The position numbers and the translations under genes are program-made. From Thermodesulfobacteriota bacterium (GTDB lineage Bacteria > Desulfobacterota > Desulfomonilia > Desulfomonilales > Desulfomonilaceae), in the NCBI GenBank assembly GCA_030837305.1, contig JAUPKT010000251.1:1-6436 (forward strand): DNA of 6,436 nt, in the 5' to 3' direction. The notes under the pieces are model-generated. The model saw nothing but the letters and a program-made list of their open reading frames with translations, searched no databases and was not told the origin of the DNA. Below, piece after piece: positions 6,309-6,436 of this stretch (its first letter is position 1; each line of letters starts with the position of its first letter).

Positions 6309-6400
6309 GATACCCGTTGCTATTTGTTTCCATACGAAGACCATCGAATTCTTCGCCGGGATACTACTGAGTCTTCCGCCCGGTAAACGTGAGGAAAAAG
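6309..6400 (+). other. Gap between the lipoprotein and response-regulator genes; no terminator seen
   Basis: In this 92-nt gap, CCGGG (6356-6360) could pair with CCCGG (6379-6383), but the loop is 18 nt and no T run follows, so it is not an intrinsic terminator. TTGCTA (6317-6322) resembles a -35 but has no -10 at a usable distance. Read-through from the transporter cluster into the next gene is therefore possible. Confidence 0.35.
6391..6395 (+). promoter_or_regulatory. Ribosome binding site of the response-regulator gene
   Basis: GAGGA lies 5 nt before ATG 6401. It supports this ATG as a real start, even though only 12 codons of the gene are visible. Confidence 0.55.
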
Positions 6401-6436
6401 ATGAAGCACCTATTGGTGGTAGATGACGAGAAGCAC
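6401..6436 (+). CDS. Response regulator, N-terminal 12 residues only (3' end outside window)
   Basis: Only MKHLLVVDDEKH is visible, but this is the classic first strand of a receiver (CheY-like) domain: a hydrophobic run followed by the acidic pair Asp8-Asp9 that helps bind magnesium near the phosphorylation site. The output domain (for example DNA-binding or sigma-54-activating) lies beyond the window, so the target is unknown. The good ribosome binding site and position 92 nt after the lipoprotein gene fit a real start. A receiver-containing kinase hybrid or a stand-alone receiver are also possible. Confidence 0.72.
   Translation, partial: MKHLLVVDDEKH

Noticed and set aside
6356..6383. 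CCGGG/CCCGG inverted repeat as a terminator
   Set aside because: The stem is 5 bp with an 18-nt loop and no following T run, so it does not fit an intrinsic terminator.
1..6436. CRISPR arrays, insertion sequences, tRNA or rRNA genes
   Set aside because: No spaced direct repeats, transposase-like proteins, terminal inverted repeats or structural RNA motifs were seen on either strand.

Overview
The window looks like ordinary chromosome of a Gram-negative bacterium. About half the bases are G or C by eye, and every gene is on the + strand and closely packed. A retrograde-phospholipid (Mla/MCE) transporter implies an outer membrane. A STAS-MlaE fusion permease, a long single-MCE MlaD, an auxiliary lipoprotein and a cobyrinate-synthase-like amidotransferase next to a DinG helicase suggest a deltaproteobacterium (Desulfobacterota-like). 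That placement is an inference from gene content and style, not a sequence match.

Layout: (1) 2-388 is the C-terminal end of a cobyrinic acid a,c-diamide synthase family amidotransferase (CbiA/CobB type; a DsrN-like paralogue is possible). (2) 375-2360 is a DinG/XPD-type iron-sulfur DNA helicase that overlaps the previous gene by 14 nt. (3) 2361-2475 is a spacer with a weak promoter candidate and a small stem-loop. (4) 2476-6308 is a four-gene lipid-transport cluster: STAS-MlaE permease, MlaF ATPase, MlaD substrate-binding protein and a PqiC/ABC_trans_aux-type lipoprotein. The 192-nt gap between mlaF and mlaD holds a near-ideal extended -10 element and a possible very short leader ORF. (5) 6401 to the window edge is the first 12 codons of a response-regulator receiver domain.

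The four Mla-like proteins should form one envelope machine. Two permease subunits and two ATPases would form the inner-membrane ABC core. The STAS domain, a separate protein (MlaB) in Escherichia coli, is built into the permease here. A ring of MlaD in the periplasm would carry lipid, and the lipoprotein could extend the path toward the outer membrane. No MlaC- or MlaA-like gene is in this window.

I found no mobile element, CRISPR array, rRNA or tRNA, and no convincing intrinsic terminator. Nothing here is clearly a previously undescribed system. The points most worth checking are the internal promoter/leader region before mlaD, the STAS-permease fusion, the C-terminal tail and imperfect lipobox of the lipoprotein, and the cysteine-rich end of the amidotransferase.
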